This document shows, one piece after another, positions 9,131 through 17,929 of a DNA stretch of 64,000 nucleotides (positions are counted from its first letter, which is position 1; every line of letters starts with the position of its first letter). The stretch lies in NCBI RefSeq assembly GCF_003854935.1, contig NZ_CP033971.1, forward strand, positions 269,966 to 333,965, read 5' to 3'. This DNA is from Cupriavidus pauculus. GTDB lineage: Bacteria; Pseudomonadota; Gammaproteobacteria; Burkholderiales; Burkholderiaceae. The position numbers and the translations under genes were made by a program. The notes beneath the pieces are model-generated. The model made no database searches. It was not told where the DNA came from and saw nothing but the letters and a program-made list of their open reading frames with translations.

Positions 9131-9484
9131 ACATTTCATCCGCCTCTTCAGATTCTTAAACGGCCGCCCTGTTGCCCCAGCGTCGACGGCGAGCTAGACG
9201 CCACATCGGGGGGAAAAATCGAGGCGATGATTGCGAGTAAGCCAACGCGGTTGTGTTGAAATCGAGCGGATCCGGCTCGAATCACAACGCCTGCGCGAGG
9301 CCAGCCCCTGCTGACACCCGGCGGGGCGCGATCCATTTCGCATCCGTGGGCCTCTGCGTGACCGCTTTCATCCCAACCCGAGTTAAAAAAATGAAGAGCG
9401 GTGGGAATAGCGGTGCATGCGGTTCGTCCTACTGGAACCCAACGCTTGAATGCTTCATGCGTATGACCATCGAAAGGATCGAAC
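9131..9484. other. Non-coding stretch before the hydrolase gene
   Basis: I see no gene in these 354 bases on either strand. They presumably contain the promoter of the exported hydrolase gene that starts at 9485, but no convincing -35/-10 pair stood out. Confidence 0.35.
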
Positions 9485-10267
9485 ATGAAACTGACCCACA
9501 CCCTCCTGGCCGCCATGGCCACCGTCGCAGCCACCGTCACGCCCGCCGCCTGGGCCGATGACAACAGCACCATCAGCACGGCACCGATCCGCAATGTAGT
9601 GCTCGTCCATGGCCTTTACGCCGATGGATCGAGCTGGCAGAAAGTCATCGCGCAGTTACAGGAGAAAGGACTGCATGTGACCTCCGTGCAGAATCCGACA
9701 ACGTCACTCGACGCGGACGTCGATGCGGTAAAGCGCACGCTGGCCCAGCAGGACGGTCCGACCTTGCTCGTTGCTCATTCTTACGGTGGCATGGTGATTT
9801 CTCAGGCCGGTGACGATCCGAAGGTCGCCGGGCTTGTCTATATCGCGGCGCGCGCGCCGGATGCTGGCGAAGACTATGCAGCGCTTACACGCAAGTTCAC
9901 GCCTACGCCGGCTTCGCAAGGGCTGCAATGGTCAGGCGACGGATATGGCAAGCTGTCCGAGCAGGCGTTTGTGAAGGACTTCGCCGGTGACCTGCCCGTT
10001 AAGGAAGCGAAAGGCTACCACGCGGTACAGCAGCCAATGGGTAAGGCCATCACGATGGCAAAGACAACGATCGCAGCGTGGCATCAGAAACCCACCTGGT
10101 ATGCGGTGTCGACGGAGGACCGCACCATCGACCCCAACCTTCAGCGCTTCATGGCGAAGCGCATGGGCGCACATACGATCGAAATTGCGTCCAGCCACGT
10201 ATCACTTCTGTCGCATCCCGCCGAAGTCAGCAATCTGATTCTCGACGCGGCGAATCATCGTCAGTGA
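9485..10267 (+). CDS. Exported alpha/beta hydrolase
   Basis: A 260-residue protein with a Sec signal peptide ending near TPAAWA (residue 24). The mature part is an alpha/beta hydrolase: oxyanion-hole HG in VLVHGLYADGSSW, nucleophile elbow AHSYGG with Ser99, and a C-terminal SSHVSLLSHP carrying the catalytic histidine region near 238. It resembles secreted hydrolases related to salicylate/pheophorbide esterase-like proteins. AAGGA lies six bases before the ATG. It stands alone, with non-coding DNA on both sides. Substrate unknown. Confidence 0.88.
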   Translation: MKLTHTLLAAMATVAATVTPAAWADDNSTISTAPIRNVVLVHGLYADGSSWQKVIAQLQEKGLHVTSVQNPTTSLDADVDAVKRTLAQQDGPTLLVAHSYGGMVISQAGDDPKVAGLVYIAARAPDAGEDYAALTRKFTPTPASQGLQWSGDGYGKLSEQAFVKDFAGDLPVKEAKGYHAVQQPMGKAITMAKTTIAAWHQKPTWYAVSTEDRTIDPNLQRFMAKRMGAHTIEIASSHVSLLSHPAEVSNLILDAANHRQ

Positions 10268-10759
10268 TTCGCAACCGGGTATCCCACACGAAGAGCACGT
10301 CAATGCCAAGGTAACGCTGTCGTGCCCTTCCTCCCAGATTGTCCCCTGATAGTAGGAATCGGCTTTACCGATCTTGGCACACGTGACTTGGCCCCCAGGC
10401 TACGGGCCGTTCCTTTCGACATTACGCTGGAACAATGGATTACAAAAGCTCTCCAAGGCGGCTCTTCAGCACCTTCTTGCTGTAGTCCCCCGCAATGGCG
10501 GCCTACTGAAGCGCTAATTGCATGGCGATTAATTGCATTTAATGCGAACAGTCGACTAGAGGCCCACACTACCCCGGAAGCGCCAAATGGGGCTATAGAT
10601 ACGACCTAAATAGCCATGGCCCAATAATTGTGCGCAGCCGCGGATCAATAATCACATTCACTTGTAATGCAATAGGCATCGACTATGTTGGAGCCAAAGC
10701 GAGACAGATGGGCGTCTTGCGCGAAGGGCATATAGCGATAATCGGAGAGGGGACGCATC
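10268..10759. other. 492-base stretch without a supportable gene
   Basis: Open frames here are short and lack recognisable motifs or ribosome sites. On the minus strand around 10440-10500 a short run reads AGDYSKKVLKSRLGELL before a stop, which may be the tail of a lost gene, but I cannot name it. Confidence 0.35.
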
Positions 10760-11143
10760 ATGGGTGTACAACTCAACCACACGATCGTCTGGTGCAGCGA
10801 TAAAGAAAGATCGGCAAGGTTCCTCGTGGCCACTTTAGGGCTGCCAAGCCCCGTCCCCTTTGGGCAGATGCTGGTCGTCCAACTCGATAACGGTGTCTCG
10901 CTCGACTTCTTCGAGCGCGATGGCGCAATTTCCATGCAGCACTACGCATTCCTGCTCAGCGAGGAAGAGTTCGACCGCGTCTTCGCACGCGTTCGTGACA
11001 GAGGAATTCAGTACTGGGGGGACCCCAGCAAACGGCGGGCCAGCGAAACCTACCTGCACAATGGCGGCCGGGGAATGTATTTCGACGATCCTGACGGTCA
11101 TTTTCTTGAGGTGATGACCCGCCCTTACGCGATCGGCGGCTAA
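10760..11143 (+). CDS. VOC-superfamily (glyoxalase/bleomycin resistance-like) protein
   Basis: A 127-residue protein of the vicinal oxygen chelate fold, two beta-alpha-beta-beta-beta units. The first metal-ligand position is in LNHTIVW, and the second half ends with the typical GRGMYFDDPDGHFLEVMTRPY, in which GHFLE supplies the glutamate ligand. Family members include dioxygenases, glyoxalases and drug-binding proteins, so no reaction can be assigned. AGGGG is seven bases before the ATG. It is monocistronic as far as can be seen. Confidence 0.85.
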   Translation: MGVQLNHTIVWCSDKERSARFLVATLGLPSPVPFGQMLVVQLDNGVSLDFFERDGAISMQHYAFLLSEEEFDRVFARVRDRGIQYWGDPSKRRASETYLHNGGRGMYFDDPDGHFLEVMTRPYAIGG

Positions 11144-11614
11144 CGCGCGATCCGATCCGAGTCCTCCATGCTAATGAGTAGATTTCTGCGCAGATCGAAC
11201 CGGTGCCGGCGGAAGCGTAGATCATCACGCGCCCTGGCAGCCGCTGTCTGACGTCGAGCGGGGAGCTTCAGCGAGGACCGGGTTCGGCTGTGGATTCAAC
11301 TGGCCGATGCAACGGTCTGACGAACGTCTGCTCTACGAGCATGAACAGACGCTTGTTCGGCTTCGTGATCGATCCCGATCACGACAAGGTCTGTTTCGGC
11401 CCGTTTCGCCGCCTCTACCGGCATTCACAACAAGCCACTTAGCTCCCACCAAAGCCTGTGACGGAGCTTGATACCGCTTCATTGGCATGCGCTCCTCATG
11501 AGCTCCAGTTTGCCAAGCGAGACGCTGCAGGAAGTCAATATGTCAATGAGTCGTGCGCGCACGCATTGCAACTGTACCCTCGCCACGTCTCCGTTTGGAA
11601 TCGTTACGTAGACC
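11144..11614. other. 471-base stretch without a supportable gene
   Basis: No intact gene is visible. A segment at 11292-11315 (GGATTCAACTGGCCGATGCA and following bases) resembles 8058-8081 and may be an insertion-sequence remnant. A short plus-strand frame near 11340 begins MNRRLFGFVIDPDHDK but is unrecognised. Confidence 0.35.
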
Positions 11615-12150
11615 TCAGCGCTCGGTAAGAAATTGGTGAATCTGCGCGACCACCGCCGCACCTTCTCCTACAGCGGACGCGACCCGCTTATTGGAACCGC
11701 AGCGCACGTCGCCAACGGCGAACACGCCTTCGACGTTGGTTTGCAATGGGCAAACCGCCTCATTGTCATGAGGTACATCGCCTCCCGTCAGAACGAAACA
11801 GTTGTTGTGCAACTTCACATCAGAGCTCTTGAGTCACGAAGTATTTGGGTTGGCCCCAATGAACAAAAAAAGATGTTGCACGGTCATTGTCCCTTCAATG
11901 CCACCAATACCTCGATAGCGTACGGGTTCCAGATGGTGATCTCCTTCGAGGGCGACGAGTTCCCTGCCCGTGTGCAAAGTGAGGTTCGGCAACGCTCGGA
12001 CACGCTCGACCAAGTACCGCGACATGCTGTAATCCAAGCTCTCCGCGCCTGATAAACATGTGGACGTGGGCAGCTTGCGACGAGAGGAACACTGCAGCCT
12101 GGCCGGCGGCCAGATTAAACTGCCGGTCCTCGGCGCCGTTTCCACGGCCC
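11615..12150 (-). pseudogene. Decayed FAD-dependent thioredoxin-reductase-like gene
   Basis: The C-terminal half of a thioredoxin reductase-like flavoprotein is recognisable but broken. AAGQAAVFLSSQAAHVHMFIRR (NADPH-domain GxGxxG follow-on) lies in one frame at about 12060-12130. The next part, SLDYSMSRYLVERV through LFLFIGANPNTS, is in a second frame and ends at a TGA near 11837. Reading continues in that frame as LKSSDVKLHNNCF to the FAD-binding end VEGVFAVGDVRCGSNKRVASAVGEG. The conserved residue at the stop would be Trp, so TGG has become TGA. The N-terminal FAD half and the CxxC are missing. Confidence 0.75.
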
Positions 12151-12311
12151 GGGTACCATCGCACTCCTGGTCGGTTGTGTCAGTTCATAAGCTTCCGCCT
12201 TGGGCTCAATAATTCGCGAAAGCACGCGTACGCGATGTCCGGTGGTTGGCGAACAGGGGACATCGAGACTTATTCGTTGAGTGACAAAGGTTGGGCAAGA
12301 GTCTTTTTACG

Positions 12312-13262
12312 CTATTTCCTTCGCTCTGGAGTGCCAGATCCATCAACCGGCGGCCGCAACCATGGAGGTGAAGACAAGTGTTCTGCCAGGTAATCGGCTA
12401 GCGCGCTGACCTTTGCAGGCCGAGTTCGTGCCGATGGTGTGACGAAGTACAGTCCGCCCCGTGTCAGGCTCCAGCCAGGCAGGATCGCCTCCAGCCGCCC
12501 ATCGGCCAGATATTCGCCCGCCATGAATTCCGGCAACTCTGCAATGCCCTGCCCCGCTAGCAGCATCGGTAGAAACGCTTCCGAGTTGGTCACGCGCAGC
12601 GGCCCCACCGGCGTCACCGGGTGCTCCTCACCCGCGTCATTGGCGAAGCGCCAGACGTCGCCACGCGCCCGGTAGGCATACGAAAAGCATGGTCTGCCAA
12701 CGAGATCGCGGGGATGGGCCGGGCGACCGAAAACGTCCAGGTACGCTGACGACGCCACCAAGATCTGTGAGACCCGGCACAACCGCCGGGCGATCAGCGA
12801 GGAATCCGGTAGTGCGGCAATGCGCAATGCCGCGTCAAATCCCTGGGCGACGATGTCTGTGGTGGCATCGGCCAAGTGTAGATCGATGGAGACCTCGGGA
12901 TAGGCCTGGAAGAATGCCGGGAGCAGAGGCGCTACCCAGCGCACGCCAAAGGACATCGGCACAGCAAGGCGGATGAGGCCACGTGGCTGCGTCGACATTT
13001 CCCTAGCGGCACTCTCTGCCTCTTCGGCCTGCCGGTAGATGTCGCCCGCTTTTTCGGCAATCGTCGCGCCGAACTCCGTCAGCGCCAGTTGCCGTGAGGT
13101 GCGATTGAATAGCCGTGCGCCTAGCCGCTCCTCCAGCCTGGCAACGCCGCGCGACACGGTGGCCACGGACACGCCCATGACGCGCGCCGCCGCGGCAAAC
13201 GACCCCTCTTCCGCCACCTTCGCAAACATCGCCAGCCCTTCGAAATCAGGAAACTTGATCAT
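12312..13262 (-). CDS. LysR-family transcriptional regulator (divergent from SDR gene)
   Basis: A 316-residue LysR protein with helix-turn-helix EEGSFAAAARVMGVSVATVS at about 15-35 and LFNRTSRQLALTEFG following. The effector domain spans about 90-295, with the RIAALPDSSLIARRL segment typical of the CrgA/DmlR-like subgroup. I start it at the ATG ending at 13262 (MIKFPDFEGL), the usual family N-terminus; an ATG ten codons upstream is possible. It is transcribed divergently from the SDR gene at 13393 with 130 bases between. LysR regulators of this subgroup commonly control such a neighbour. Confidence 0.9.
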   Translation of the reverse strand: MIKFPDFEGLAMFAKVAEEGSFAAAARVMGVSVATVSRGVARLEERLGARLFNRTSRQLALTEFGATIAEKAGDIYRQAEEAESAAREMSTQPRGLIRLAVPMSFGVRWVAPLLPAFFQAYPEVSIDLHLADATTDIVAQGFDAALRIAALPDSSLIARRLCRVSQILVASSAYLDVFGRPAHPRDLVGRPCFSYAYRARGDVWRFANDAGEEHPVTPVGPLRVTNSEAFLPMLLAGQGIAELPEFMAGEYLADGRLEAILPGWSLTRGGLYFVTPSARTRPAKVSALADYLAEHLSSPPWLRPPVDGSGTPERRK

Positions 13263-13309
13263 TTCATTTTTGCAAAGATGATTTGCGATCAATTCTATTT
13301 CGAAATGAT
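13258..13309. promoter_or_regulatory. Inverted repeat in the LysR/SDR divergent promoter
   Basis: ATCATTTC at 13258-13265 is repeated inverted as GAAATGAT at 13302-13309, 36 bases apart, between the divergent LysR and SDR genes and overlapping the LysR start. Its position fits a binding region for the regulator. The left arm includes coding sequence, so this is only a candidate. Confidence 0.35.
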
Positions 13310-13392
13310 GAGTCCGTCGATATGCTTCCTACATCGCCTCCCGCGGCTAAACATCAACGACCATCAACCGATATCAGGCAAGGAGAATCACC

Positions 13393-14145
13393 ATGACCCG
13401 CAGACTCGAAAACAAGATTGCACTCGTTACCGGTGGCACGAGCGGCATCGGCCTGGCCACTGCCAAGCGGTTCGCCGCCGAAGGCGCGCACGTGTATGTC
13501 ACCGGCCGCAGGCAGGCCGAACTCGATGCAGCGGTCGTAGCCATTGGCAACGCCACCGGCGTGCGTGTGGACTCGTCGAAGCCTGAAGAACTGGATCTGC
13601 TCTACAAGCAGATCCGCACCGAGAAGGCCCGGCTCGATGTGCTGTTTGCCAACGCCGGCGGCGGCACGATGGTGCCGCTTGGCGACATCACCGAGGCCCA
13701 CTATCACGACACCTTCGACCGCAACGTCAAGGGCACGCTGTTCACCGTGCAGAAGGCATTGCCGCTGCTCTCCAGAGGCGCGTCAGTGATTCTGGCCGGT
13801 TCCACCACGACCATTGAAGGCACCGCCGCTTTCAGCGTCTATTCCGCCTCGAAGGCTGCGATTCGGGCGTTCGCCCGTAGCTGGATTCTGGACCTGAAGG
13901 ACCTCGGCATTCGCGTCAATACGATCAGCCCGGGTGCCACGCGTACGCCCGGCCTGGTCGACCTGGCGGGTCCCGATGCCTCGCAGCAGCAGGAGCTGCT
14001 CGACTATCTTGCATCGCGCATCCCGATGGGGCGTGTAGGCGAGCCTGACGAGATTGCCGGTGCTGCCCTATTCCTCGCCTCCGACGACTCGAGCTTCGTC
14101 AACGGCGCAGAATTGTTCGTTGACGGTGGGCAGGCACAAGTCTGA
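13393..14145 (+). CDS. Short-chain dehydrogenase/reductase
   Basis: A 250-residue classical SDR. The nucleotide-binding motif [13 protein letters not shown] is at about 13-25, NAGGG near 86-90, the catalytic Ser in [10 protein letters not shown] near 138, and YSASK (Tyr/Lys pair) at about 151-155. The C-terminal [16 protein letters not shown] is standard. It would be an NAD(P)-dependent oxidoreductase of an alcohol or ketone. The start follows AAGGAGAATCACC, a good ribosome site. It is divergent from a LysR gene, its likely regulator, and is followed by a long stem-loop. Confidence 0.92.
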   Translation: MTRRLENKIALVTGGTSGIGLATAKRFAAEGAHVYVTGRRQAELDAAVVAIGNATGVRVDSSKPEELDLLYKQIRTEKARLDVLFANAGGGTMVPLGDITEAHYHDTFDRNVKGTLFTVQKALPLLSRGASVILAGSTTTIEGTAAFSVYSASKAAIRAFARSWILDLKDLGIRVNTISPGATRTPGLVDLAGPDASQQQELLDYLASRIPMGRVGEPDEIAGAALFLASDDSSFVNGAELFVDGGQAQV

Positions 14146-14162
14146 GGATGTGAGGCAATGTT

Positions 14163-14206
14163 GGCCCGCGACGCCATGCTTGGAGATCAAGCGTGGCGTC
14201 GTGGCC
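14163..14206. terminator. Long stem-loop after the SDR gene
   Basis: GACGCCATGCTTG (14170-14182) pairs with CAAGCGTGGCGTC (14188-14200) around a five-base loop with one mismatch, and GGCC on each side extends the stem. It begins 18 bases after the SDR stop codon. There is no T-run after it, so it may be a factor-dependent terminator or a stabilising 3' structure rather than an intrinsic terminator. Confidence 0.45.
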
Positions 14207-14429
14207 GCAAGGGGAGATGGCGCGCCAGCGGTCGGTTGCCGGCCATTTTGCGTCAATGGTGCTAGCTGGCATGAATGGCCTTTGAGCCCCCAATGCCGGC
14301 CACCCATGGCGCAAATCTGCACGCCAAAAGTGCATCTTTGCACTCTTGCAGCCCACCTCAGATGTTAGGCTTGAGCCGTTCTAAGCCCATCCGTCGGCTC
14401 CAATCGATCCTTTTCCCCAAGATGCAAGC

Positions 14430-14894
14430 ATGACCACTAATCAAAATTCGCTCGAAAAGAAAACCGCCTATTGGGGTGTTCCGTGGGAGGACGCATATGG
14501 CTATGCGCAGGCAGTCAAAGTAGGTGAAGACATCTATGTGTCCGGACAACTGAGCCATGATAGCAACGGACAACTTGTCGCTCCGGCCGCTCTTGACGAA
14601 GCAGGGAAGCCTCGCGATTTTTCCATGATGGAAGCGCAAATGCGTGCCACGTACGAGAACATCGCCACCCTTCTAGGGAAATTCGGTGCAACGCTCGACA
14701 ATGTTGTAGAAGAAACGCTGTACGTTCTGGACGTCGACGCGGCATTCGCAGCCGCCGGCAAAGTACGCAAAGCAGCGTATGGTACTGAACGCCCTCAATG
14801 CGCCAGTAACCTTATCGGTGTCTCGCGCCTGGCGATGCCACCGCAATTAATTGAGATTGCCTGCAAGGCGGTCTTGCGCAAACCGGGGACCTAG
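14430..14894 (+). CDS. RidA/YjgF/UK114-family protein
   Basis: A 154-residue RidA-superfamily protein, somewhat longer than canonical RidA (about 128) owing to an N-terminal extension. Landmarks are YAQAVKVGEDIYVSGQLSHD, the middle MRATYENIATLLGKFGATLDNVVEETLYV, and a C-terminal IEIACKAVL. RidA proteins hydrolyse reactive enamine/imine intermediates, but the divergent subgroups have other roles and the catalytic Arg is not certain here. The gene converges with the LysR gene at 14907, leaving 12 bases between stops. Confidence 0.88.
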   Translation: MTTNQNSLEKKTAYWGVPWEDAYGYAQAVKVGEDIYVSGQLSHDSNGQLVAPAALDEAGKPRDFSMMEAQMRATYENIATLLGKFGATLDNVVEETLYVLDVDAAFAAAGKVRKAAYGTERPQCASNLIGVSRLAMPPQLIEIACKAVLRKPGT

Positions 14895-14906
14895 CGACCT
14901 GGTTTT

Positions 14907-15875
14907 TCACAACCTTCCGATTGGATTCGCTTCGCGGCCTTCGATCAACGCCTTCTGCTTTGCTACCACCGCAGCACAAAAGCTCATAAATGTTTTGACG
15001 CGTCGTGTCCGTCGAATATCTGGATGTGTGAGTAGCCAAAGCTCATCCTCCAGTTCGGGGACCACAGGACCGACGCGGACCAACTCGGTCGTCAAATCGC
15101 CCAGCATGCACGGAAGGTAACCCATACCGAGCCCGGCAGCGACCGCTTTGCTCACGGCAGCAACTGAGTCGGAACGGTATGCAACGTTGATCGGTGGAAC
15201 GCGGCTTTGAAGGTATTGGGATGCTCTGAGCCCCGACAGTTTCCCGGTGTAAGAAACCCACGTCATATCAAAAATTCGATCCGCTGCAGGCCGCTTCCGG
15301 CGAAATTGAAGGGCGCTTCCGTACGGCGCCCACGCAATGCTCGCAAGCTTTCGCCCCACTAGATTCTCCAATGGATTCCGTGTTGCTCTTATCGCGATGT
15401 CCGACTCGTCCCGGGCGAGATCAAGTTTGTCATTTCCGACTAGAACGTCAACCGATAAGGAAGGGTTGCGGGTCCTGAATTCGGCGAGGATTGGAGTCAG
15501 GAAATACAGCAACAGCGAATCACTTGTGGTAATACGAAGGGTGCCCAACGGCCCATGTACTGCACCTGCGACCTGTCGCGCTACGCTGACGACATCCAAC
15601 TCGACACGCTCGCTCAGCGCCCTCAGCTCCACCCCTTCAGGGGTCAGCTTGTAGCCAGCACGTCTCCGGTCAAACAACGCAACGCCCAATGCGGCCTCGG
15701 CCTGCGCTACCCGGCGCGAAACGGTGGACACGTTAATGCCCAATCTTTCGGCGGCAATCGCGCGACTGCCGCACTCGCTTAGCATTTTGATGATGCGGAG
15801 ATCGTCCCAAGAAAATCGAAGAGCTGCATCGCCAATTGCTATTCCTTCGCGATCTGGCACAGTTGAGGATGGCAT
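14907..15875 (-). CDS. LysR-family transcriptional regulator
   Basis: A 322-residue LysR regulator. It has an unusually long lead of about 20 residues before the helix-turn-helix (WDDLRIIKMLSECGSRAIAAERLGINVSTVSRRV, residues about 24-57). The effector domain covers about 110-300 with LRITTSDSLLLYFLTPIL. Its gene converges on ridA; upstream lie 380 bases without a gene, so no divergent partner identifies a target. Family secure, function unknown. Confidence 0.9.
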   Translation of the reverse strand: MPSSTVPDREGIAIGDAALRFSWDDLRIIKMLSECGSRAIAAERLGINVSTVSRRVAQAEAALGVALFDRRRAGYKLTPEGVELRALSERVELDVVSVARQVAGAVHGPLGTLRITTSDSLLLYFLTPILAEFRTRNPSLSVDVLVGNDKLDLARDESDIAIRATRNPLENLVGRKLASIAWAPYGSALQFRRKRPAADRIFDMTWVSYTGKLSGLRASQYLQSRVPPINVAYRSDSVAAVSKAVAAGLGMGYLPCMLGDLTTELVRVGPVVPELEDELWLLTHPDIRRTRRVKTFMSFCAAVVAKQKALIEGREANPIGRL

Positions 15876-16259
15876 GATAATGAAAACTGTACGTTAAGGC
15901 CTTGCGCAGGCCTTTCGCTGAAAACGCGCATCATCGCACAGTAGGATCACGAGTTTGAAGGGAGCCGGTACGGCGGAGAAGCTGGGGCTGCCGGTCAGAA
16001 CGCAGCTCACCCTAATTTTCCTCAACAAACGGTTGCTTCTGATTGCCTCACTCACGGTACTGAGATAGTTGGCAGGGGAGCGGCTCTGCACGCTCACTGG
16101 GCACGGCGTTCATTTGGCTCCTCCGCCCTACATCGCCGCCGTTCGAGGCATATGCGCTCGGTGGCCGAGAAGGGTCGCAAGGCGCCGTTTACCCGCCGAG
16201 CAGGCCTCCTACGGGCTCGTGGTCAGACGATACACAACGACAGGCAATAGGAGGATCCG
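15876..16259. other. 384-base stretch without a supportable gene
   Basis: No recognisable coding sequence or RNA. It separates the LysR gene from the broken yggL gene and presumably contains the LysR promoter. Confidence 0.35.
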
Positions 16260-16610
16260 CTAGACCGCCGCAGAATCGCCATACCAAGCGTCAATCAAAG
16301 GGCCGACGGTCACTGCCCAAAAATTTAGCGCGGCTCTTCACCCCGTCGATGACAGTCCGTCGGTGCTCCTCGGTGGAGGAGCTACGATTGCCCTCTGGCG
16401 AAACGAATCCATCCAGACGATCGCCGATGGCGCCGCCATAGGTCAGCCGGTTCGCTTCGTGCCATCGCGAATGAAGGCATCACAAGCCGCAACTCGCGCC
16501 TCGGCATCAAGGCCTTCAGCAAGCTGCGCGGTGACATGAAAGCCGGGTTCATGAAATTCGGTCACGCGCAGCTTTTTCCGCTGGCGCAGGTTCCGTCCTT
16601 TGCTCGTGAT
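16260..16610 (-). pseudogene. yggL: Frameshifted YggL (DUF469) family gene
   Basis: Three consecutive frames together give a DUF469/YggL protein, a small 50S-associated family. The N-part reads SKGRNLRQRKKLRVTEFHEP then AEARVAACDAFIRD, the middle part LTYGGAIGDRLDGFV and STEEHRRTVIDGV, and the end VGPLIDAWYGDSAAV with a stop at 16260-16262. Frameshifts lie near 16440-16450 and near 16330. The codon where the family start would be (16608-16610) is ATC rather than ATG, after AGAGG. The gene looks inactivated. Assignment is by remembered E. coli YggL pattern (RRLRKK, EFQELGF, TEEH). Confidence 0.7.
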
Positions 16611-16671
16611 CCAATCCTCTGAAAAATAGGACACACGGTCGGACAAGCAGTACCGGGCCCCTATTCGCACC

Positions 16672-17253
16672 TCAAGGGACAACGACTGCCTGGCAAAGCA
16701 CAAGTGCGCCAATGTTCAGGACCACTGTCGCCCAGAAGACCACCTGAAACGCGTGCTTCCGATTCTTGTGCCGAAGCAGGTGTTGCGCAGCCAGCGCGCC
16801 CGGCCATCCTCCGCACAGTGCAACGAGATGCAGATTGGCCTCCGGGATGCGCAAGGCCTTCCGATTCGCGCGAGCCTTATCGTCGGCGTACGCGATGAAT
16901 GCGACGACACTGGCCATCACGCTGGCAATGCCAACGAGTCGAGGAAGATAGCCTCCCAGCGCACCCAGGACGATTGCCGCCAGCGCCATCACTCCTACCA
17001 ACGCCGGCAGCCAATTGGGCGCGGCGCCAGCGCCTGGTTTTGGGGCACCCGCTATGGCGACGTTGAGCGCCTGCATTCGACCATCCTTGCCTTTGGCAAG
17101 CTCGAAACTCACGCGGTCGCCCACCTTCGGCTGAACAGCGCGCGTGCGCAGCGCACTCACATGAAAGAACACCTCCTTGAGATCCGCATGGATGTCGATG
17201 AAGCCAAAGCCCTTGTCGGCATGCCAGGATTTGATCCGCCCCGCTTTCTTCAT
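16672..17253 (-). CDS. Cold-shock domain plus DUF1294 membrane protein
   Basis: A 193-residue two-part protein. Residues 1-67 form a cold-shock domain with RNP1-like KGFGFI (14-19) and RNP2-like VFFHVSAL (28-35), which binds single-stranded nucleic acid. The rest has about four membrane segments and the DUF1294 signature: YADDKARANRKALRIPEANLH, then GGWPGALAAQHLLRHKNRK. This fusion is common in proteobacteria; its role is unknown. I start at MKKAGRIKSW (ATG ending at 17253), the normal beginning of the cold-shock domain. It is divergent from the DUF3455 gene. Confidence 0.9.
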   Translation of the reverse strand: MKKAGRIKSWHADKGFGFIDIHADLKEVFFHVSALRTRAVQPKVGDRVSFELAKGKDGRMQALNVAIAGAPKPGAGAAPNWLPALVGVMALAAIVLGALGGYLPRLVGIASVMASVVAFIAYADDKARANRKALRIPEANLHLVALCGGWPGALAAQHLLRHKNRKHAFQVVFWATVVLNIGALVLCQAVVVP

Positions 17254-17349
17254 GTTCTTTTGGGTTGGTGTTGCCGGTTGATATTGCGGGAGGCACGCAG
17301 TGTACGCTTTTGGACTATTCTGCTCCAGGGACCAAGGCAAGGAGCCGAA

Positions 17350-17874
17350 ATGGCAATCCCTCAGCATTTCCATGGCGCATGGCTCACTGTACTGGGCCTG
17401 TCAGGCGTACTCGCCTCGTGTGCCACTTCCCGGATCACTGCCCCGCCCGACCTTCAGCCTTCGGATGTTCGTGGAACGGTCGCCGTGCTGCACGCCGCCG
17501 GTACGCAGAACTATCAGTGCAAGCAAGCCAGCGACGGCAGGCTGCTATGGACCTTCGTGGCACCGGATGCCACCCTGAAAGACGACCTCGGGCAGGTCGT
17601 TGTCAAACACTACGCGGGGCCAACCTGGGAAGCACCGGACGGCAGCAAGATCACCGGAAAGGTATTGAAACAGCTACCGAACGCTCAGGCGCCGGACAGC
17701 ATTCCACTCTTGCTGCTGCAGGCGACGAACACCGGTGGACCAGGCCTGCTGTCACGGACGCGTTACGTGCAACGCCTGAATACGCAAGGCGGTCAGGTCC
17801 TGCCTCAGACGTGCACGCAGGAGGGACAGGAGAATGGCATGCCCTATCGGGCTGACTACGTCTTTCTGGAATAG
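17350..17874 (+). CDS. DUF3455 lipoprotein
   Basis: A 174-residue protein with a lipoprotein signal peptide (lipobox LASC, Cys24). The DUF3455 body is recognisable: GTQNYQCK, then LLWTFVAPDATL, GPTWEAPDGSKITGKV and the C-terminal YRADYVFLE. The family is of unknown function and usually exported. AAGGAG lies five bases before the ATG at 17350. An open frame continues upstream through the divergent neighbouring gene, but that extension is not supported by ribosome site or homology. Confidence 0.87.
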   Translation: MAIPQHFHGAWLTVLGLSGVLASCATSRITAPPDLQPSDVRGTVAVLHAAGTQNYQCKQASDGRLLWTFVAPDATLKDDLGQVVVKHYAGPTWEAPDGSKITGKVLKQLPNAQAPDSIPLLLLQATNTGGPGLLSRTRYVQRLNTQGGQVLPQTCTQEGQENGMPYRADYVFLE

Positions 17875-17929
17875 CAGAGCAAAGCCGAACTGAACTGCCC
17901 GGGTCCGGTGTCCCGTCTCAAAGTTCTCA

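Noticed and set aside
11830-11840. Selenocysteine at the in-frame TGA of the thioredoxin-reductase-like gene
   Set aside because: The position is a conserved Trp and the gene is also frameshifted and truncated, so a nonsense mutation is the simpler reading.
15894-16097. A 67-residue minus-strand protein upstream of the LysR gene
   Set aside because: No ribosome site or recognisable sequence; probably chance.
16753-17349. N-terminal extension of the DUF3455 lipoprotein
   Set aside because: The extension is opposite the cold-shock/DUF1294 gene; the lipoprotein signal and AAGGAG site place the start at 17350.
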